Part shown: positions 23,781-35,660 of the stretch, one piece after another | Numbering within the stretch: position 1 is the stretch's first letter | Layout of the letters: every line of letters starts with the position of its first letter | Source of the DNA: Annulohypoxylon bovei var. microspora | Lineage: Eukaryota > Ascomycota > Sordariomycetes > Xylariales > Hypoxylaceae | Length of the DNA: 64,000 bases | Reading direction: 5' to 3' | NCBI GenBank assembly: GCA_022836615.1 | Contig: MU405381.1 | Location: 1 to 64,000 of the forward strand | Notes under the pieces: generated by a model | Database searches by the model: none | What the model was told of the DNA's origin: nothing | What the model saw: only the letters and a program-made list of their open reading frames with translations | Made by a program: the position numbers and the translations under genes

Positions 23781-26032
23781 ATGGCTGGGCGTCGCCGTCC
23801 AGTAACGCGTCGGACCGAGTCCGTTGAACCTATTGGTGGCCATGTTACAAGGCAAACCCGACAAAGTGCTAGACGTCCTGAGGCGTCTATAGAACTTGAA
23901 TCTCAGCAACAAACCGAGACCCCTCGAAGTGGACCCTCTCGCCGTCGCCGTAAGAGCCTTGAGAATGTTGCAGCAGACAGCTCCCCGAAAAGTGCAACTA
24001 ATCATGCTAGTCCCGAGCTTGGAAATTTAGGTATTTCATTCTAACCTACCCTCACTAATTCGTATCTAATCGTTATATAGGTCTACTTCAAGTAACTGAA
24101 CCTATGTCGCCTCATGATGGGCCATTGTTCGAAATGGAGGACGTTCATGAACCGCCCGAAATGGAGGCTGATAGAATTCAAGACATGCTTGATTTTGACA
24201 TACCTAAGCTGACGCGCTGGACCGATAAGCTATATGGTATTTTGTTATCTCTCGATGACAACAAGCCAAACGTGGATGACTGGACAAAATTAACCAGCTA
24301 CAGGAAATCTTATAGCCATGCCCGTCTTCCCTTTGCTAATAATAGCATGCCCTTCATCAAACCCATCAACCTCTCCGAAGAGTACGACCAGGCAGTGAGA
24401 TCCAAGATCCAAATTGCTATCTACTCTGGAAACCTCGTGTCACTTCTCACATCGCTTGCGGATGTCGGGTTCAGAAAAGCAAACCCATCATCGATTCTTA
24501 AGCAACTAGATGATGCTTTCCCAAGTTTATTCGTCCCACGTCCTCACATAGGCAGTCACGATATCGAGTTGGTTTTCGATCTGGCATTTCGTATTCGATA
24601 CAACATCCTGCTCGGGTCATGGGCCTCTATCACTGATAATGAATCCTTGGAAGGGTATCTTACATTAGTCGCTAGTGTATTCTGCGGCCAGACTATAGGT
24701 GATGTGGGCAACGCTCGAGAGGCCTTAGACAAAGGGCCGTATAGATCGTTGGCTGGTATGGAAATCAACGAAGATTCTGTTTTGTACAAAACTTATTGCG
24801 AGCGTATTCAATCGCTCACCTCTAGCCAAACCTTTAACGACAAATTTAGATCGCGAGCATTCCGGAGTCTATACACAGAGATCTTCGCAGATATCAGATC
24901 ATGGGCTTTAGAGATGTACCAGCAGCTGAACAAGCCAGGAGATCAAAATAACACCCAGTCTACAAATGGAAACCTAGGACCTCGATTGCTCACCGAACAC
25001 ACAGAATCAGACTCTTTATTTGTTGATAATGGCGATGAAGCTGGAGACGACTCGGATTCAGCATCGGATACCGATGTTGGAGGATATAATCAACTTCCAC
25101 TACATGGATCCAAGTATGTCTCAAGTTTCTTTTATTATCTTTATAAAGTTTCCCTAATCAGCATGTTCGCAATTTATGACCATACTAACATTTTTAGTGA
25201 AAATTATATCAATAGTTCCGCCGCCCTAGCAGCCGTGAGACGGAGTGAGGAAAAGGCTTCGATGCGCCCAGCAGAGGGATCACCTTTAAACCAACAAACT
25301 GCAAAGGGGAAAGGAAAGGCATCGGATACTAGAGACGCAATCCGCCTCCTAGAGCCTGGACAGGTTTTAGGTCGTACGCGGAAACGCCTACGCCCCAACA
25401 GAGATAGCGATAACGAGGACGACGGTGATGACTTTGAAGTAAATGAGCAACTTCTTGGCGAGTCTAAGAGGGTTCTTAACGAGCACGCAAGTGTTCAAAG
25501 ATCATCTCCCATGCGTCCTCGACTCTCCAAACAACCCCAAGCCAGTAATTCCCAAGGCCTATCACCGATGGCTAGTTCTCGAAGAATTTCTAGCGCACAA
25601 CCGGTAGATGATTTACAAGACGACTATAACCTACAAGATCGAGACATTCTAGTGCTTAGCCAGAGCGCCCGGAACATTCGACAAGCAAACTATTCAAACA
25701 AACCCCGACAAATTCGCACCCCATGGTCCGCATATGATACATCAAGACTCGTGGACCTAATAGCTGATCCTTCTTTTGGTTGTTCCTGGAGTGCGATGGA
25801 GAAAGCGGGTGGATTCGAACATGCACGAAACCAGCAGGCCCTGAGAGACAAGGCCCGTAGTCTGAAGGTTTGGTATCTTGAAGGAGACAGAATTTTGCCT
25901 CCAGGTTTCGATCAAATTGCTTTAGGTCAAAAGGAGAAGGATGCGGTCATCAAGTGTGGCAGGAACCCTGATCGACGAGAAGACGACCTAGACGAAGACG
26001 GTCAAGTTACGGATAACATTTGGGTCGGATAA
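23781..26032 (+). CDS. Putative telomere-repeat-binding protein, Taz1/TRF-like, C-terminal Myb (telobox-like)
   Basis: Three exons, 23781-24030, 24081-25113 and 25198-26032, giving 705 residues. The first ATG opens a basic Arg-rich tail. Residues about 120-345 form a predicted all-helical region without low complexity, in the place where TRF/Taz1 proteins carry the TRFH dimerisation domain. The middle (about 360-590) is acidic and Ser-rich with basic patches. Near the C-terminus, residues 601-655 read as a single Myb domain (RTPWSAYDTSRLVDLI, then CSWSAME) ending in QALRDKARSLK, which resembles the telobox consensus VDLKDKWRN. One central helix region plus one C-terminal Myb is the Taz1/TRF layout. 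Intron 2 (25114-25197) has a perfect donor, branch site and acceptor, yet is 84 nt and stop-free. The Myb fold is fairly clear; the telomere role is inference. Confidence 0.6.
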
Positions 26033-27760
26033 GATTATGACAGAAACATTAGTTTAGTCATTGGACGCTGGCTTAACCTGCGCATCCATTCCGAGCTGAG
26101 CAGTGAGAGATGGAGGATAGAGAAAGGCCATTCCCTTGGAGAGTTGTGTGACTACAAGTAGGCAGCTTGCTCTATTGGGCTTCTCGATCCTTCAAGAGGC
26201 ATTGCAACAATTAGATACCCCACCAAGGATGATTTAATCGATGAAAATAAATCAACCTTGAGTCCTCTTCTAGTTACATCCTGAATCATTCACTGTAGTT
26301 TATTGTTATGCATATCGAGTCGATACTCATTTTCATAATCCGATCCGTCTAAGACCTGACGGGGTATTAGTGCCTAGTATATCTCTAATTTGAAATGACT
26401 GGAACTCTCAGGTTAAAAGAACACCTTATAGCATGTGTTGTCCACCAATGCTGATTCCGTATACAATACAAACAACACGAGGTACAGTGGAAATCCTAAA
26501 GACCGCGAAGGACGAGCGCAATCAAGCCACATTTAAGGGATATTGTATAGGTAAGTATGTAAATGTGTTTGACCGAATGACTCCCCTATGCATAATGTAG
26601 GATGTACTGGATGTAAGAAGTCGATCAATGGTGGTGTCCGTTCGCGAGCTAGGTACTGGTACGGAGTTAAGTATGAAGTCCGAACCATCTCTGGATACAT
26701 TGGCTGATTGGTTGGTAGATATTTGAAGCGTTCAGTTGCAAAATCGAACCAATGAACCCATGACGTATCAGTATAGAGGTATACTTCTAGAAATGTACAT
26801 ATGTAGAATGTAGTAAATCTCACATGATAAATTCCAGCAGCCGCTCTAAGAGGAAGCAGACAGGGGCCAACAAGGCTGCGTGATATCCACTACGGCTTGA
26901 TATCGATGTATCGATGTGGAGAGTTTGGCATGTTGGGCAGCTATCGAAAAAAGTTTTTCTTCTTTCTTGCGTCCAAAGGTTCTTCCTCCCCCTCCATTAA
27001 GGTTTCAGGTTACGGGCTATTGTACGACATAACTGTTGAAGCTTTTACGTGCCGCGCGCGTCGGCCTGACTCACAGGGTACCTGCCCGAATATAACTACC
27101 TAGACAGTGTAAATCTTTGACAATTAACGCAAAAAAGGTAGGCACAGTACAGTCAAAGCCAACATACAGCCTTAATGCCATATGGATACCTACATACCTA
27201 GGACCTAGGTACTTATTTACCTAGATACATGTAGGTAGGTAGGTACATTGAAAAAATAACCCATATTAACCTTACGTACCTAGTAGATTATGTCTTTCTA
27301 ACGTGGGATGATAACGTACATACGTAGACTAGACGCCTTGTTTTACATAGGTATGCGTGTTTAAAGAGTAATGTGCCCGGAATTGAACTTTGAATCACTA
27401 GAAGGCTCTCCTAATAAATTAGTACGAAGAAGAAGATTAACTGCAGTAAAGACTCCAGTCCTGATAATAGGAAAAATTGAAGTACTTAAGTACTTAGGTA
27501 AAATTTAGTGTACGCGCATACTAACGGTATTAACTGGGTCTGTGCCCGGGGTCGTTTTAACTTAAAAAGTTTTAGGCCAATCACTGGTGATAAATTTAAA
27601 GGGTAGGTACCAAAGTATACCGCAAAAGAGGCAAAATAACAAAAAAAAAAAAATTAGTTTGTGAATTTGGAAAGAGGGGTGCACAGTCACACAGTCGAGG
27701 TAGGAAGGGCCTGAGGAGGGGCAATGCCCCCACAATCAAAATCTACCTGGCCACCATCCA
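26033..27760. other. Long intergenic region with CCTAGGTA motif cluster
   Basis: About 1.7 kb without a supportable gene. The first 300 bp are probably the 3' untranslated region of the Myb gene. A cluster of TACCTAGG/CCTAGGTA motifs lies at 27186-27246. A degenerate B-box-like AGTTCAATTCC occurs on the minus strand near 27368-27378 without a foldable tRNA around it. Confidence 0.5.
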
Positions 27761-27765
27761 GAAGT

Positions 27766-28066
27766 AATTTATAAACCCAGACATTACACTCTTCAACCTT
27801 CTTTTGATTCCTCCTTTCGATCTTCGTCTCGCACACCGTTAATCAGAGCATTAACACCTGCTGAACGTGAGAAACCCTTCCTCCCATTTCCCATCTCCCA
27901 CTTCACATTTTCCACTTTCCACTTTCCATCTTTCTTGTTTCTCGTCTTCGATCTTCCATCATCCATCATCCATCATTACAATCATCAAAACAATAAACTA
28001 ACTAACCATCCTCGACACAGTTCTTCACGCCACCCTTTAAACACATTCTCACAAGCTCTTGCCAAG
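27766..28066 (+). promoter_or_regulatory. tef1 core promoter and pyrimidine-rich leader
   Basis: A TATA-like TTTATAAAC at 27768-27776 is followed by a long C/T-rich tract (about 27865-27975, with repeated CCATTTCC and CCACTTTCC). Such CT-rich leaders mark highly expressed fungal genes, as expected for elongation factor 1-alpha. The transcription start cannot be fixed from sequence. Confidence 0.6.
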
Positions 28067-29939
28067 ATGGGGTATGTGGACAATTTGATCGCACCTTTGC
28101 AGCGCGCTGCCACTTACTGACAATATCATAGTAAGGAAGGCAAGACTCACATCAATGTCGTCGTCATCGGCCGTAAGTTTTCTTTGATATCTATACACTG
28201 ATTTCAGATTCCTAACCTGGCTCTTAGACGTCGACAGTGGCAAGTCCACAACCACCGGCCACTTGATCTACCAATGCGGTGGTATCGACAAGCGAACTAT
28301 CGAGAAGTTCGAGAAGGTCAGTCTAAATCTATTTTTCCCCTTCGCCCTTCTTGAAATACCTTTATTTACCATCAGAATCGGGAACCATGTTTTTTCCCCG
28401 TCCCTCTCGACTCAACATCTTTATTGTTTTTGCGCTCCCAACCTGCGTGCCCCTCTCTTATCTTCTCTCGTGTCTCACCCCCCCACCGAGGGGCACAAAA
28501 TTTTCTTACCCCGCTCTGACGTTCTGCACAACATTCTGGTGCACGGAGCAACCAGCCCACCTTGGATAAATGCCAAGCACAACCCGAACTAGACTATGGA
28601 ACATGTTAACTGACCCACTCAATAGGAAGCCGCTGAACTCGGCAAGGGTTCTTTCAAGTATGCCTGGGTTTTGGACAAGCTAAAGGCCGAGCGTGAGCGT
28701 GGTATCACAATCGACATTGCCCTCTGGAAGTTTGAGACTCCCAAGTACTATGTCACCGTCATCGGTAAGTCCCAATAATTATCCTGGTTCAACAACCTAT
28801 CTTCTTCAAGTGCTAACATATATTTGCTAGATGCCCCCGGCCACCGTGACTTTATCAAGAACATGATTACTGGTACCTCGCAAGCCGACTGCGCTGTTCT
28901 CATCATTGCCGCCGGTACCGGTGAGTTCGAGGCTGGTATCTCCAAGGATGGTCAGACCCGTGAGCACGCCCTGCTCGCTTACACCCTTGGTGTCAAGCAA
29001 CTCATCGTTGCCATCAACAAGATGGACACCACCAAGTGGTCTGAGGACCGATTCAACGAGATTATCAAGGAGACGTCCAACTTCATCAAGAAGGTTGGTT
29101 ACAACCCCAAGACCGTCGCCTTTGTCCCCATCTCTGGTTTCCACGGTGACAACATGTTGGCCGCCTCCACCAACTGCCCTTGGTACAAGGGTTGGGAGAA
29201 GGAAGGCAAGGGTGGCAAGGTCACTGGCAAAACTCTCCTTGAGGCCATTGACGCCATCGAGCCCCCTAAGCGTCCTACGGACAAGCCCCTCCGTCTCCCT
29301 CTCCAGGATGTCTACAAGATTGGCGGTATTGGCACTGTGCCCGTCGGCCGTATCGAGACTGGTATCATCAAGCCCGGTATGGTCGTCACCTTCGCCCCCG
29401 CTGGTGTTACCACTGAAGTCAAGTCTGTCGAGATGCACCACGAGCAGCTTGCTGAGGGTGTCCCCGGTGACAACGTTGGTTTCAACGTGAAGAACGTTTC
29501 CGTCAAGGAAATCCGACGAGGAAACGTTGCTGGTGACTCCAAGAACGACCCCCCTGCTGGCTGTGACGACTTCACTGCCCAGGTCATCGTTCTCAACCAC
29601 CCTGGCCAGGTTGGTGCTGGTTACGCTCCTGTCCTGGATTGCCACACTGCCCACATCGCCTGCAAGTTCGCTGAGCTTCTTGAGAAGATCGACCGACGAA
29701 CTGGAAAGTCTGTTGAGAACTCCCCCAAGTTCATCAAGTCTGGTGATGCTGCCATCGTCAAGATGATTCCCTCTAAGCCTATGTGCGTTGAGGCTTTCAC
29801 TGACTACCCCCCTCTGGGCCGTTTTGCCGTTCGTGACATGCGTCAGACCGTCGCTGTCGGTGTCATCAAGGCTGTGAACAAGAGCTCCAAGTCTGGTAAG
29901 GTTACCAAGTCTGCTGCTAAGGCGACGGGCAAGAAATAA
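28067..29939 (+). CDS. tef1: Translation elongation factor 1-alpha
   Basis: Five exons, 28067-28071, 28132-28172, 28228-28316, 28626-28764 and 28831-29939, giving 460 residues, the usual length for fungal eEF1A. The GTPase delivers aminoacyl-tRNA to the ribosome. G1 is GHVDSGKSTT, split by intron 2; G3 is DAPGHRD, split by intron 4; G4 is NKMD. The C-terminal barrel motifs (VPVGRIETG, GDNVGFNVKN, MCVEAF) and the Lys-rich tail follow. The first coding exon holds only five bases (ATGGG). Intron 3 (28317-28625, 309 nt) is far longer than the others and corresponds to the large variable intron used for fungal phylogeny. Strong codon bias towards C-ending codons creates long open frames on the opposite strand, which I reject. 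Identity is certain. Confidence 0.98.
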
Positions 29940-30946
29940 GCTTGCCCATCATAACCCTACCACTGGCATCGGATGTATCCCGTTTAGGATCATCAGCTGC
30001 CTTGGACTCTTCACGACACGAACAATGCCTCTACACGAATTTCCTTTGGTTTGACACGATCTGTTCTCTCGGACGTTTGACATCGGGGCACAATATGAGA
30101 GGAAAGGTTAGGGGCATTCTCGCGACAAAACTTTCTCACCATGTGCTTTTAGCAAAAATAGAGTCATAGACCGTGATTCTTACTTTACGACCATGTGACC
30201 ATGTGATTGTGATGTCCTTTGATCAACTTTTGAACCCCGAACCCAATTTTCTCCATAAACGTAGATTTCTTGTAGTCCTTTGCTTTTCAGCCCTTTCGCT
30301 AAAACTTATATTGTGACTCGAATCTCAGGCACCTGCAATTAACCCCCTTAAATAATGTTAGTAACCCCTTCCCTGCTTTTCTTCTTTTCTTTTCTTTAGA
30401 ACTACCGATTTGTATTCAGGTATGGAAGTTTTAAGCAAGGCTTTGATACCTATTTTTGAAACATGAAATTTTATTTTATATACATGTTAGGATATAAGGC
30501 CGGAGTTAGTATGTTCCAGCTCATAAAAAAGAATCATATGCTTTCAGGGTGAGATCTCGTTACTTCTATAACAGCCCTGGAGGCGTTGATAAAGTACCTA
30601 AACAGACTTGTGCTAAAATTATTGCAGGGGGTAAGCTGTAAACACACATGTCGATACTGCCAATACTGACTGATACCCATCCAAGCTACGATAAAACTTG
30701 GTTGGCCCTATTAAGTGTGTAGGTAATGATTAAGCTTTATTTGTACAAAAGCTAAACCATGCAACCATGTTGAGTGGGTGTATAGAGACTTTTTATTTAC
30801 ATAATCTACATAATCTTCATGATCTAAGGCTCAGGCAGATGATACCTATATAGTCCCAAGCTGTATCATGATGTTCATTAACATGATGTGTCAAATATTC
30901 CCATAGATGAATCCTAATGTCTTAGCTTTGCCACGCTAAATTGCCA
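29940..30946. other. Convergent intergenic region, no gene seen
   Basis: About 1 kb between the stop codons of tef1 (+) and the Sls1 gene (-). It should contain both 3' untranslated regions. No conserved frame, RNA gene or repeat is recognised. Confidence 0.55.
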
Positions 30947-33637
30947 TTAAGATCCCCGCCTGGTAGCCAAATACCCTGACCATAGAGTATTAGTCCGAGC
31001 AAACCTTTCACAAGTGGCTAGAAAGTCATCATGCAGTTTGTTTGTGTCTATCTCGGCAACTGAAGTTTTGCTCCCGAACCCAGGCTCAAGATTGACCTCG
31101 GTTCTATGCCCACCCTCCCGTTCTGCGTCCACGGACGTGTACGTGAGTTGGAACCCCTCATAGGGCATCGAAACAGACCGTAGGATTTCGAGACCGACGA
31201 ACCTGTACGGAGTGCTGATAAGCGAGTCTGGGTCCAGGGAAAATTTGCTATATGCGGGGGGAAGACTATAATATGGGTAGTTGAATAGGCGCCTCGGGAC
31301 AGGGAACCTTTGTCGGGGTGGCATCTCGAGTTTGCCGCGCGCCAGGTCGAGACGTGCGGGCCCGAGGAAGTCGGCAAGAGGCTGCCAGGTAGCGAGCTGG
31401 GCGTGCTCGCCCTCGAGTTCCGCGTACTGTGCCTGTGTGAGGCGTAGGTCTACGAGGGAGGCGGGAAGCATCACGTCTGTGACGTGCGTCTGTTTGATGG
31501 CGCGCAAGCTCTCGACGCCCTTGACCTCGGAGCCTGAGATCGCGAGGCGGAGCTCGAGAACAGGTGGTTGGGGCGTGGGGGTGTGTTCGGGTTCGGGTTC
31601 GGGTTCTCTTTTTACTTTTGATTTGGCTTTACTCTTTTGTCCCCGTTTAGACTGAACCTCTTCTTCTAGTTCCAATACATTCTCCTTATCCGGCCAAAAA
31701 TGAACGACTAGCGTGGTCTTCGTCCGAATGAGCGCGTGGGCTGCCTTGTCATTGTTCGCTTCTAATTTAGCAAGGTGAAGAGGATGCGGTGTGACGGGCG
31801 CAAACGCACGCGGGTGGTTGGCGCCCAGGAGGAAGGGTAGGGGAGGCGGAGAGGCTGATGGTTCATTTGCGTGTAGTAAATAGCCAAAGCCCACTCTAGT
31901 TGAGACTCGGAGACTTTCTGCCCACTTCACCGGGTGAGCAGGAAACCGGGTTTCGGGTAAAAATTCCTTATTCTCGTCGAACTCGGAAACTTCCGTCTGT
32001 GGTTCAACTGGAAGCGTGAGCTTCTTGAGCGCAGTCTTCGCTACCGAACCGCTACTCTCGGGTGCCAGTGGGAGCATGTACCGAGCCCATTGGCCCAATC
32101 TGTCTTTCCATCCCAATTTCTCCTTGCTTACCGGATCCACAACGAACCGTCCGGCAACCCTATCGTCTGGGCCTGCCACGTAAAGACTTGTGGTCGTCCC
32201 TGGCTGTTGGGTGAAAGTGGTAAGTAGTAAGCGGATGACGGCTTCGCGGAGGTCTTCTAGACGCGCGAGGCCTTGGGCAGCGCGGGTTTTTAGCTCTATC
32301 CAAGTAACTGAGATCTATGAAAATATGGTTAGCATATAGGAGAAGGAACTTTTCTATCTTGAAGGCTTTTGCTAACCCGATTAGTTGTTCGTGAGATCCT
32401 GACATGTGCATTCAGAATACGCCCGACCTCTTCTAACACTGCTTCGCTGATGGGCTCGTGAATGATAGAGCTCACCGAGAACGACTTAGATTTAATCTGC
32501 TTAAGCGTCTCACTCAACTCTCTTATCAAGATGGCAGCCTTGGGTTTTGTTGTGACGAAGCGCAATATCTTTTTGTCCCGAAATACTTCAATCTTTTCGC
32601 CAGGGTCTAGCCATATTTGACCCACGACAGACATCCACCGTTGGGTGCCACCTATGATTAAGGATTTAGTGAGGCCATATTCAAGGGGAAGTAAAGGCGG
32701 TAGACGTACGCATCAAGAGAACGAACTCGACATTTCGCATCTTAACCCTCGTTTCGCCAAGCCCAGTATCGAGCTCTCCGATGGAAAGGCACCAGCACTC
32801 GCGCATGATTCGAACGGCAAACTTCTCCTTTGGAGTGGCCGAATCGGTTACATATCCATGCAGGCTGGGATCTGTTCCCTCCGGGATGTTCGATCGACTA
32901 CCTAGTGGTGCCCATGGGGTAATGCCCTTGATCCAGGACTGTTTAGCAATTGGCTTGGAAAGGACCTTGGACTTAAACATAATAGACAGTTTGTTTTGTT
33001 CGAGGTAATCACTAAGCTGGGTGTTTAGGAAACCGTCCATTAGCAAGGCTTGTAACTTGCGGAACTCTCTCTCAGACAGGGAAGTCTCTGTCATAGGCCT
33101 CAAACCATCGATGTTCTCGCGAACCTCTTCGACGACGGGCGGTTCTCGTTGGCTGTCGAGCAGCGCCTCGATACCGGTAAATTGGTCGTAGAGGTCACCC
33201 TCCTCGTCGTCGTTAGAATCAAGAGGTCTCTTTTTCCTGCGAAAAGTACCCCCATCTCTCATGATAATTACGGAGGCGGGTTTGCCAAGCATATCAGAGT
33301 CGAGGCTTTGGGCATCTTCTTTAAGAATCCGATTGCGAGAGAGGCGCCTCTTGAGGAGGTTCACCTTTTTTATTTCTCCTTCAAACTTCTTGCCGCCTTC
33401 ATGTTCCTCATCTTGGTAATGATCCTTACTATCGGATGCCTCATCATTCACTCCCGAAACTGGGCTGTGGTAAATGGGTGCAGGCGACTCGGTTGCGAAG
33501 CGGCGCAGACTTGGATGCTGGATACTAAATATGCGACTGGATAGACTGGATATTTGACGAGGTTGAGTATACTGGCGGAGAAGACGTAATCGGCATCTGA
33601 GACAGATAGAGCCGCCATACACACTTGAAGCAATCAT
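30947..33637 (-). CDS. SLS1: Sls1-type mitochondrial inner-membrane gene-expression factor
   Basis: Three exons on the minus strand, 33637-32710, 32651-32377 and 32314-30947, giving 856 residues. The N-terminus is a mitochondrial targeting sequence rich in Arg and Ser (CLRCRLRLLRQYTQPRQI), with FATESPAP following a likely cleavage region. In yeast, Sls1 sits on the matrix side of the inner membrane and couples mitochondrial transcription to membrane-bound translation. The central exon (VVGQIWLDPGEKIEVF, then FVTTKPKAAILIRELSETL) and the long third exon resemble the fungal SLS domain family as I know it. A basic/acidic linker (KSKAKSKVKREPEPEPE) interrupts the C-terminal part. Splice sites are canonical and all phases agree. 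It is convergent with tef1. I am confident of the mitochondrial location, somewhat less of orthology. Confidence 0.8.
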
Positions 33638-33852
33638 GAAGAACGTATCGATTTCTATCTCTCTTGCCGAGTGTGTAGGCTCTTATTAGTCTTGACAATA
33701 AATCTTCTCTGGAATGAAGAATAACTAAAGAATAAAGAATTGCGCTTTAACTTTTTTCTTGCATCCTAATTGGGCACTATCTTTCAATATATACATATGT
33801 ATGTATCTAGGTGCGTAGTCAAGCCGGATACATGTATATGATATACATGCCA

Positions 33853-33861
33853 GGTGGTACA
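33853..33861. repeat. 9-bp target-site duplication, left copy
   Basis: GGTGGTACA directly precedes the left inverted repeat of the AT-rich element; the same nine bases follow its right end at 35363-35371. Confidence 0.75.
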
Positions 33862-33910
33862 GGGCTCATAGCTCGGACCACCTCGTCGACTAGCTTGGAC
33901 CACCTCCTGA
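33862..33910 (+). repeat. Left terminal inverted repeat with iterons
   Basis: Two iterated units, GCTCGGACCACCTCGTCGAC and then TAGCTTGGACCACCTCCTG, start nine bases inside the element end. They match the inverted right end and the terminus at 19359. Confidence 0.8.
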
Positions 33911-35277
33911 GGCGCTCCGAGGGGCTTAACTTCGAAAAAATGGCCTGTTAAGACCACCTTTAATTAGTTAATTTAGATAGGTTAGATTGTCCCACTTTAC
34001 TGATTTAGTTAATCTATTTCCTAATTTAATTAGGTTTATTTTAAAGTTTAATCTTAGTTTAATTTAAGTATAAATTTAGATTAATATTTTAATTAAAATT
34101 AATCTTAAATTAATCTTAGATTAATTTTATATAATCTTAACCTTAATTTTATTAATAATTATTAAAAGTTATTAAAAGTTAATATATAAAATTTTTAAAT
34201 TTTAATTTAAATAATTTTTTTTTTATTACGCTTAGAATTATAAAATTTATATAATTATATTACTTTTAATTAAACGTTTTTAATAATATATTTTTCAAAA
34301 AATTATATATTATATCTTGTATGTAATAAAATATTATATCGCAACTTTTATTATCGTTATAATAAACCGGTTACATATAATACCCCCGAAGTGTTTTAAT
34401 ACCTTATACCTTAATACTTTAATACGTTTTTTAATATATTTAAATTAATAATATATTATTAATAATATAATTTAATTTATTTAATATTTTATTAAATTAA
34501 TTATCGATTTATATACATTAATATACTTTACATTTAATATTAATAAAGTTATTAAAATACAAATATAAAAGAATATATAATTTAAAATAATATAATAAAA
34601 TATATACAAATTTATATAAATAACAAAATACTCTTAATTAACCTATATTTATTAATAATAACCCTTATTTATTAATAAGGATTTTAATTAATTAAAAAAC
34701 CGGTTTAAATTTATTAAGAATATTATTAAATTAAAATAATAAATTTTTAATAATAATAAAAAATTTTTTAATTTTTATAAATTATATATAAAAAAATTTT
34801 ATTTTTATAAATTATAATAAATTATAATATATTTTATAAATAATAATAAAAATTAAAAAAAAATTATTTTATAAAAACCCAATTTAAAACATTAAATTTT
34901 AATTTTAAATTAAAATAAATAATTTTATTATTTATTTTTTAATTAATTATATATTATATAAATTAATTTTTAAAAATTACTTTTAATTAAATAAAAAATT
35001 AATGAAAAATAATAAAATTTAAAGAAATTAATATTATAAAAGTTTAATTTATAAATTTAATTATAAATTTAAAAGTTTTTTTAAACATTAGGTTTTATTT
35101 ATATATTTTCTTTAAAATTATATTTAAAAATAACTTAATAAATAATTATTTAAATTCCGTGTAATCTAATTTATTAAAATCGTTAAAAAATTAGTTTTCG
35201 AATGATATAAATTTTATTTATATAATAATTATATTAATGGCGTTATAAATTTATTTAATACTTAATTATTTTCGGAG

Positions 35278-35362
35278 CTAGTTCGGACCCTAGAAGGTGG
35301 TCTGAGCTAAACTTCGAGAGGTGGTCCGACCTAGTCGACGAGGTGGTCTCAGCAGAATCCCC
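35278..35362 (-). repeat. Right terminal inverted repeat with iterons
   Basis: Read on the minus strand, three to four units begin GCTGAGACCACC, GGTCGGACCACC and GCTCAGACCACC, spaced about 22-25 bp. They diverge more than the left end, but the motif ACCACCTCGTCGACTAG is exact. Confidence 0.8.
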
Positions 35363-35371
35363 GGTGGTACA
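35363..35371. repeat. 9-bp target-site duplication, right copy
   Basis: GGTGGTACA, identical to 33853-33861, immediately after the right inverted repeat. Confidence 0.75.
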
Positions 35372-35660
35372 TAGTAAATTACCGGTTATCGATAAGATCG
35401 TAGCAGGGGGTATCTTCAACGCGTTATATACCCACGCGTCATTCCAGATTGAGTTTTAATAGATGCCCCCCGCTTGAGCTTAATCACCTGTACGCCTTCT
35501 ATACCAGGTAGTTCTTGCAAGGCATCTCATGCTTCTTCATACTTTTTACACTTTTACATTATTCGACTACACATATAAGACCACTCAAACACAACTAGTT
35601 TCCCGCCAAACCGATCGGCCAAAGATTTAATTCACTATTATTTGAACCAAGTCTGCGACA

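Larger units (their letters stand above)
33862..35362. mobile_element. Complete 1.5-kb RIP-degraded TIR transposon with 9-bp target duplication
   Basis: A 1501-bp segment, very AT-rich inside, bounded by GC-rich inverted repeats and flanked by perfect 9-bp direct repeats GGTGGTACA. The left end begins GGGCTCATAGCTCGGACCAC; the right end, on the minus strand, begins GGGGATTCTGCTGAGACCAC. Both continue into units of about 22 bp carrying ACCACCTCGTCGACTAG. A 9-bp duplication is typical of Mutator-like elements (Merlin-type 8-9 bp is an alternative). No transposase frame survives or fits in full length, so this looks like a non-autonomous or internally deleted copy that was later mutated. It sits between the Sls1 and Nse3 promoters. 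Confidence 0.8.

Noticed and set aside
24104..24106. Start of the Myb gene at this ATG
   Set aside because: An upstream exon (23781-24030) joins in frame with good splice signals and supplies a plausible basic N-terminus.
28827..29654. 275-codon minus-strand frame
   Set aside because: Antisense shadow of the strongly codon-biased tef1 exon 5; its existence follows from the codon usage.
32645..33544. Plus-strand frames of 75-131 codons
   Set aside because: Shadows of the Sls1 coding sequence on the other strand.
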